Shown in pieces: positions 6,425 through 9,453 of a stretch of DNA of 9,453 nucleotides. The position numbers and the translations under genes are program-made. Every line of letters begins with the position of its first letter. Position 1 is the stretch's first letter. The notes beneath the pieces were generated by a model. It made no database searches and was not told where the DNA came from. It saw nothing but the letters and a program-made list of their open reading frames with translations. Source of the DNA: Verrucomicrobiales bacterium. Lineage in GTDB: Bacteria; Verrucomicrobiota; Verrucomicrobiia; Verrucomicrobiales; DEV007. The stretch is taken from positions 1 to 9,453 of the forward strand of contig JALRFZ010000399.1 in NCBI GenBank assembly GCA_023253615.1. Reading direction: 5' to 3'.

Positions 6425-7246
6425 TCAATCCTCGCCGGTCTCGCGGCGGGCCGAGGCGCGGTAGTTGGCCCGCTTGTACTGGGCCGCGAGCAGGGCCATG
6501 ATGTGCGTCATGGCGGCTTCGAGCTCGGCGATCAGTTTCTGCACCTTGCCGCGGAAAAGGGAGTAGAAGATCAGCGCCGGAATGCTGATGATGAGGCCGG
6601 CGGCGGTGGTGATGAGGGCCTGGGCGACGCCGGGAGCGAGCTCCATGTGCTGCACGCCGGAGGATTTGCCGATGCTCTCGAAACTTTTGATCATCCCGAC
6701 GACGGTGCCGAGCAGCCCGACCATGGGGGCGACGCGGCCGATGTCGTTGAGATAGCTGATGCGGTTGTTGAGGATGCTGGCCTGACGGGTGCCCTCGGCC
6801 TCGGTCACTTCGCGCACCTCGTCGAAACTGGCGGTCGGGTTTTTCGTCGCAAAGTCGAGGGTTTTGTAGACGATGCGGGCGATGCATTCGTTCTCGCGGT
6901 TGCAGACGGCGATGAGGCCGAGGTAATCCTGTTTCCGGATGAGGGCGTCGGCGGCATTCATGAATTTGTCGCTGACGACGGTGCCCTGGCGGATCGTGAA
7001 GGTGTAGAAGATGATCAGCAGCACCGCGAGGAAGGAGAGCGCGGCGAGGGGGATCATGAGGACGGGTCCGCCCTCCATGAAATAATCGAGCATCGTCTGG
7101 GTGTAGTCGGCCGCGGTCGCGTCGGCGGCTGGCGCCGCCGCGGGAACCGGAGCGGCGGGGGCGTTCGCAGGGGCGGCCGGCTCCTGCGCCGGAGCGACGG
7201 CACTGACGAGGAGCAGGATGAGGACAAGAAGGGAACGGTGATTCAT
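6425..7246 (-). CDS. exbB: MotA/TolQ/ExbB proton channel family protein with signal peptide
   Basis: 273 aa, the first gene of the exbB-exbD-TPR operon. A cleavable-looking signal peptide (1-20, LLVLILLLVSAVAPA then QE) is followed by a 25-residue Ala/Pro linker. This is the long, periplasmically extended form of ExbB. Membrane helices lie at about 60-82, 170-190 and 208-230. The conserved helix-2 motif APMVGLLGTVVGMIKSF (173-189) and helix-3 motif GVAQALITTAAGLIISIPAL (206-225) are clear. In E. coli ExbB and TolQ the helix-3 motif reads (A/S)EAL with a functionally important Glu, whereas here it is Gln209. The cytoplasmic loop lies between helices 1 and 2. Together with ExbD it forms the inner-membrane proton-driven motor. 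The ribosome site before ATG 7246 is weak. A promoter is expected in the AT-rich patch upstream. Confidence 0.94.
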   Translation of the reverse strand: MNHRSLLVLILLLVSAVAPAQEPAAPANAPAAPVPAAAPAADATAADYTQTMLDYFMEGGPVLMIPLAALSFLAVLLIIFYTFTIRQGTVVSDKFMNAADALIRKQDYLGLIAVCNRENECIARIVYKTLDFATKNPTASFDEVREVTEAEGTRQASILNNRISYLNDIGRVAPMVGLLGTVVGMIKSFESIGKSSGVQHMELAPGVAQALITTAAGLIISIPALIFYSLFRGKVQKLIAELEAAMTHIMALLAAQYKRANYRASARRETGED

Positions 7247-7335
7247 CCGGGATGAGCGGGTCGGGTAGGGGAGCGCGGATACGGCGCGGCTTCAGCCCCG
7301 GGCGAACTCGCGGCCTGTGACGCCCCCTTTCCTGC

Positions 7336-7352
7336 CTCCCCGAAAACGGGAG
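7336..7352 (-). promoter_or_regulatory. Small hairpin in the exbB leader
   Basis: CTCCC (7336-7340) and GGGAG (7348-7352) are complementary and enclose a short A-rich loop. With an extra C-G pair at the loop the stem is about six pairs. On the exbB (minus) strand it lies about 90 bases upstream of the start. There is no following T run, so it is not a standard terminator. It may be chance in GC-rich DNA. Confidence 0.25.
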
Positions 7353-7436
7353 AGCTTACTCCCTCCTGCCCCCCTTGCAAACCCTCGGTCGGGTTTCTGG
7401 AAGGAAATTGAAATGACCCCGGAACCACAAGTTCAA

Positions 7437-7530
7437 GCTTCTTAAAATATGAAATTTATGATAAGTTTAGCAAATATCTTGAACCTGCCGAAATTGTGCG
7501 GTAATTTTCGAATAATCATAATTTCCATTC
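7437..7530. promoter_or_regulatory. AT-rich patch, probable divergent promoter region
   Basis: Roughly one third GC over about 95 bases, in a window that is otherwise clearly GC-rich. It sits between the divergent exbB operon and the glycosyltransferase fragment. On the minus strand TTGCTA followed 18 bases later by TATTTT could serve exbB. GTTCAAG (7431-7437) and CTTGAAC (7478-7484) form a 7-bp inverted repeat around its left half, which could be an operator. No site matches a named regulator such as Fur well enough to call. Confidence 0.45.
7494..7522 (+). promoter_or_regulatory. Candidate sigma-70-like promoter facing the glycosyltransferase fragment
   Basis: CATAAT at 7517-7522 (5 of 6 matches to the -10 consensus) lies 17 bases after TTGTGC at 7494-7499 (3 of 6 to the -35). 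It points toward the ATG at 7653, about 130 bases downstream. Such matches are common in AT-rich DNA. Confidence 0.28.
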
Positions 7531-7583
7531 TATCAGGGCTTGGTTCCCTGTGGTTTGGGGCTCCCTAAGAAACGAATGAACCC

Positions 7584-7648
7584 CTACGGTGCAGGGCCGA
7601 CCCAGCCCGCTTCTTCGTGCCGCTACGAATTCGAACCTGCACCGGTAG
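7584..7648. repeat. Imperfect inverted repeat, 12/13-bp arms
   Basis: CTACGGTGCAGG (7584-7595) is the reverse complement of CCTGCACCGGTAG (7636-7648) apart from one extra base in the second arm. The 40-base centre also holds the small palindrome CGAATTCG. The right arm ends four bases before the ATG of the glycosyltransferase fragment, so in mRNA it would fold over the ribosome-binding region. Confidence 0.6.
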
Positions 7649-7652
7649 AGCC

Positions 7653-7806
7653 ATGAACACCACCGCCACCATCCTCTTCTCCATCGCGCTCCGGGGATCG
7701 CTCGCGCTCCTCGCCCACGCCGATGCGGTGTATCCGCTGATGATGCGATGGCTCGCCCGCGGACGGCGTCTCCCGGACGATCGTTTTGAGCACGACGCCG
7801 AGCCGG
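7653..7806 (+). pseudogene. 5' fragment of a probable family-2 glycosyltransferase, cut by IS630
   Basis: About 51 codons from ATG 7653: an N-terminal hydrophobic helix (ILFSIALRGSLALLAHADA), then VYPLMMRWLARGRR and a charged stretch ending DAEPV. This is the layout of membrane-associated GT2 enzymes of polysaccharide synthesis: helix, 'YP-LL--LLAR-RP', then the first strand of the GT-A fold with its AAYNEE-type motif. The GT-A domain itself is missing because IS630 sequence starts at about 7807. The frame stays open into the IS until a stop at 7911-7913, giving a nonsense tail. The rest of the gene is not found beyond the IS. The family call is tentative, as it rests on the N-terminal pattern alone. 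The frame is also open to a GTG at 7617, but ATG 7653 fits the family better. Confidence 0.5.
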
Positions 7807-7812
7807 TGTGGT

Positions 7813-7835
7813 TTTTGCAAACCAGCTACGCAAAA
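7813..7835 (+). repeat. IS630 left terminal inverted repeat
   Basis: TTTTGCAAACCAGCTACGC followed by AAAA. Compared with the reverse complement of the right end, TTTTGC, the inner AA and C, GCTACGC and AAAA are shared, about 20 positions, with two mismatches and two single-base gaps. It overlaps the transposase stop codon (7826-7828), as is common in compact IS630 elements. Confidence 0.7.
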
Positions 7836-8940
7836 CCCGGGGATTGGTTCATGGCAGCTCGGGCAAGGTGGATTTTTGCGAGGATCTCCTGTCCTTCGGC
7901 TTTCCAGACGTAGTGTTTCGGATTTTCGTCCCGCTCGGAGAGGTAATTTTCGATCGCTTGCTCGGGATCCCGGATGCTCGTGAAGCTTCTCTCGCGGATG
8001 GCGTCTTCGGCCAACTCGCGGAAGAATCGTTCGACGAGGTTCATCCACGATGAAGAAGTCGGGGTGAAGTGCAAAACGATTCGCTCGGCTCCATGTGCCT
8101 TGGCATGCCGCCGGTTGCGCCACTTGATCCAGCTTTTGACCTTCGGGTGTTTGCGGGTGGAGTAGTTGGCGATGATCATGTGGAGGCTCAGCCCTTCCTG
8201 CGCCTCTCTGTCGATCTGTTTGAGAAAGTCGAGCCATTCGGCGTGCGTGTGGCGCTGTGCGGTGCGTCGGATGATTCTTCCGTCGAGATCGTGGAGTGCT
8301 GCGAAAAGTGTGAGCGTGCCATGCCGGATGTAATCACGGGTGGCGGCGCGCACACGTCCGATGCCCGGCGGCAGGCCCGGCTGTGTGCGCTCAAGAGCCT
8401 GGCACTGGCTCTTCTCGTCACAGCAGAACGCCAGAGCCTTGTCCGGAGGATTCAGATAGAGCCCGATGACATCCCGGAATTCGGGTTTGAAATCCTTGTC
8501 GTTGGAGAGTTTGAAAGTCCGTGTGAGATGCGGCTTGATGTCGTTGGCCCTCCACAGGCGATGGACGGTGGCGTTGGAGACTCCTTTGGTTCTGGCCATG
8601 GTGCGGGTGCTCCAGCGGGTCAGATGTTTGGGCGGACGGACCGCTTCATCGGGAATCGACGCCTTGGTCGTCTGCGCAACCTGTGGCGGTCTGCCGCTGC
8701 GCGGTCGCTCATCAAGTCCGGCGATACCTTCTCTGCGGAAACGGTTTTCCCATTTTGAGACCACGACGCGTTCCACTTGGAGGCGGGCGGCCACTTCCTG
8801 CAGGGAAAAACCCTGACCGCGAAGCAACACGATGTTTCCCGCATGACCATGCGTTGAGGGCTGGAACGCCCGCCGGCGACGGATTTGAGTCTCGTCCTTG
8901 GGTCGGAATCGATTGCGAGCACACGGATCGGTCCAGCCAT
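7826..8940 (-). pseudogene. IS630-family transposase, frameshifted and with a catalytic Asp replaced
   Basis: DDE transposase in two frames. The N-terminal part starts at ATG 8940 (MAGPIRVLAIDSDPRTRLK), or possibly one of the nearby upstream ATGs, and runs to MVMRE near 8840. The family continuation (NIVLLRGQGFSLQEVAARLQ) is in another frame from 8836 on and reads to the stop at 7826. Joining the two halves restores a typical helix-turn-helix start, so a one-base loss (or two-base gain) at about 8835-8845 is the likely cause. The catalytic domain has the first Asp in CCDEKSQCQALERTQPGLP, the HFTPTSSSW motif and the Glu in NLVERFF. The expected second Asp of the 'DNYxTHKHP' motif is Ala (ANYSTRKHP, codon 8170-8168, GCC). 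The in-frame extension upstream of 8836 to an ATG at 9064 reads as non-family sequence and overlaps the right IS end. The protein should be inactive. Confidence 0.85.
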
Positions 8941-8963
8941 GCACCCCAGCATACGCCATCGCA

Positions 8964-8988
8964 TTTTTTCGCGTAGCGATTCGCAAAA
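8964..8988 (-). repeat. IS630 right terminal inverted repeat
   Basis: Read on the minus strand: TTTTGCGAATCGCTACGC followed by GAAAAA. This is the partner of 7813-7835. The IS tip continues outward to about 8996, next to the TA at 8997-8998. Confidence 0.7.
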
Positions 8989-9003
8989 CACTACAATAGT
9001 GTT
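8987..9003. repeat. Perfect 7-bp-arm palindrome at the right IS border
   Basis: AACACTA (8987-8993), CAA, TAGTGTT (8997-9003). The palindrome straddles the IS/flank border, so its right arm lies in the flank. It contains TA-CAA-TA, two TA dinucleotides three bases apart. Confidence 0.6.
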
Positions 9004-9029
9004 CCTCCGCGCCGGTGACGGCCCCGCCC

Positions 9030-9453
9030 ATGAAGCTCCTCAGGAAAATCTGCGAGCGGCTCACTGACCCGGTCTTCTACCGGAAGCGCGCCCGCCTTCT
9101 CCTCCGTGGCTTCCGCAGCTTCGAGGACAGGGCGCATTCGCGCTCGCTCGCCCGGCTCGGCGAGGTGGGGCTCGCCCTCGTCGTCGTGGCCCATCCGGAC
9201 GACGAGGTCTTCTGTTCCGGGCTCATCTGCGAATTGAAACGGCAGGGCGTGCGGGTGCGCGTCCTCTGTCTCACCAAGGGAGAGGGAGGCCCCGCCGGCG
9301 ATCATCCGCGCGAAGAACTCGGCCGCATCGACGAGGACGGTTTCATCTTCGTCATCGACCGGCTGAAGGACCTCATCATCAGCGGCGGCGAGAACATCTT
9401 CACCCCCGAGGTCGAGGCAGTGATCGCCGAGCACCCCTCGGTCGCGGAGGCAG
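9030..9453 (+). CDS. Chimeric frame: PIG-L/LmbE deacetylase N-terminus joined to acyl-CoA synthetase C-terminus (runs off right edge)
   Basis: From ATG 9030 the frame is open to the window end (141 codons). Residues 1-100 look like a PIG-L/LmbE-family zinc-dependent N-deacetylase: a lead-in helix region, then [20 protein letters not shown] with the metal-binding AHPDDE (54-59), [13 protein letters not shown] (75-87) and REELGRI (94-100). PIG-L proteins are normally about 220-250 aa, with a further metal-binding His later. From about residue 97 onward the sequence is instead the C-terminal subdomain of an AMP-forming acyl-CoA synthetase: [20 protein letters not shown], then [20 protein letters not shown], which is the A8 core motif. 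The switch needs no frameshift and lies where both families have Leu-Gly-Arg-Ile. Neither half can be a complete enzyme. The ATG is 33 bases beyond the IS630 end, and no strong ribosome site is seen. Each half is clear; whether the join is real is open. Confidence 0.8.
   Translation, partial: MKLLRKICERLTDPVFYRKRARLLLRGFRSFEDRAHSRSLARLGEVGLALVVVAHPDDEVFCSGLICELKRQGVRVRVLCLTKGEGGPAGDHPREELGRIDEDGFIFVIDRLKDLIISGGENIFTPEVEAVIAEHPSVAEA
9318..9332 (+). other. Join between PIG-L and acyl-CoA synthetase sequence
   Basis: Codons for Leu-Gly-Arg-Ile-Asp. PIG-L proteins often read REELGRIR here, and acyl-CoA synthetases often read [11 protein letters not shown]. The two families could therefore share a short DNA identity at this point, which would allow microhomology recombination or a false assembly overlap. 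Confidence 0.6.

Larger units (their letters stand above)
7247..7652. other. Intergenic region between exbB and the glycosyltransferase fragment
   Basis: About 400 bases with no gene I can support. From left to right it holds a GC-rich exbB leader (about 7247-7430) with one small hairpin, an AT-rich patch (about 7437-7530) and a GC-rich stretch with a long-armed inverted repeat (7584-7648). Open frames here (for example minus 7428-7243) have low-complexity, Pro/Gly-rich translations and no family similarity. I checked the exbB leader for a cobalamin-type riboswitch, which would suit an ExbB system, and did not find its conserved core. Confidence 0.6.
7807..8996 (-). mobile_element. IS630-family insertion sequence, degenerate
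   Basis: About 1.19 kb, a usual IS630 size, holding one transposase gene on the minus strand. Imperfect terminal inverted repeats are visible at 7813-7835 and 8964-8988. IS630 elements (Tc1/mariner relatives) insert at TA and duplicate it. A TA (8997-8998) follows the right end, but none abuts the left end, so the left tip is eroded or my boundary is off by some bases. The two flanks do not belong to one gene: a truncated glycosyltransferase on the left, the start of a PIG-L gene on the right. DNA was therefore probably lost next to the element after insertion. Confidence 0.82.

Noticed and set aside
6110..7255. 381-aa plus-strand open frame across exbD and exbB
   Set aside because: It lies opposite two clear family genes, and its composition is that of a shadow frame.
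7243..7428. 61-aa minus-strand frame upstream of exbB
   Set aside because: Low-complexity Gly/Pro/Ser sequence with no homology pattern or ribosome site. It is probably just the exbB leader.
7247..7440. Possible cobalamin riboswitch before exbB
   Set aside because: The conserved core and B12-box pattern are not present on the exbB strand.
7623..8237. 204-aa minus-strand frame across the left IS end
   Set aside because: It overlaps the transposase in another frame and has a shadow-like Arg/Pro-rich translation.
8837..9064. In-frame N-terminal extension of the transposase to an ATG at 9064
   Set aside because: It crosses the IS right end into flanking DNA and has no family similarity. The family N-terminus is found in the neighbouring frame, so a frameshift explains the data better.
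1..9453. CRISPR arrays, tRNA or rRNA genes, defence systems
   Set aside because: I saw no regularly spaced repeats of CRISPR size and no tRNA- or rRNA-like segments. The only defence-adjacent item is the partial antitoxin.

Overview
The window is GC-rich apart from one short AT-rich patch near 7437-7530. It codes for ordinary Gram-negative housekeeping functions on the left and a rearranged, mobile-element-containing region on the right. An ExbB/ExbD energy-transducing pair shows that the cell has an outer membrane. The GC level, the ExbB-ExbD-TPR operon and the heptamer tandem repeats between genes would suit a Verrucomicrobiota-like or related bacterium. That placement is inference only, because there is no rRNA or other marker here.

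Left part (1-3403). The 5' end of a Phd/YefM-type antitoxin gene (minus strand) runs off the left edge, 72 bases downstream of mutL (minus). mutL encodes a complete 622-aa mismatch-repair protein that carries the full set of endonuclease motifs. mutL is divergent from an A-type iron-sulfur carrier gene (HesB/IscA/ErpA family, plus). The carrier is followed within 2 bases by a gene for an unrecognised single-pass membrane protein. Both divergent genes have pyrimidine-rich leaders with no Shine-Dalgarno sequence, and the carrier's leader is five copies of a 7-bp tandem repeat. A second, unrelated 7-bp tandem repeat spans the stop codon of the membrane-protein gene.

Middle part (3404-7246, minus). 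This is a three-gene operon: exbB, exbD and an 844-aa exported TPR protein. It is a proton-motive-force-driven envelope motor with a periplasmic TPR partner. No TonB/TolA gene lies in the operon.

Right part (7247-9453). A roughly 400-base intergenic stretch with the AT-rich patch separates exbB from the 5' fragment of a probable family-2 glycosyltransferase gene. That fragment is cut after about 51 codons by an IS630-family element. The transposase of this element is doubly broken, with a frameshift near its N-terminus and the second catalytic Asp replaced by Ala. A reading frame starts 33 bases beyond the IS. It begins as a PIG-L/LmbE deacetylase (AHPDDE motif) but changes in frame, at a shared Leu-Gly-Arg-Ile(-Asp) stretch, into the C-terminal part of an AMP-forming acyl-CoA synthetase. 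This in-frame chimera is the most striking observation. It is either a recombination product or an assembly join. I did not find a convincing new defence or other novel multi-gene system.
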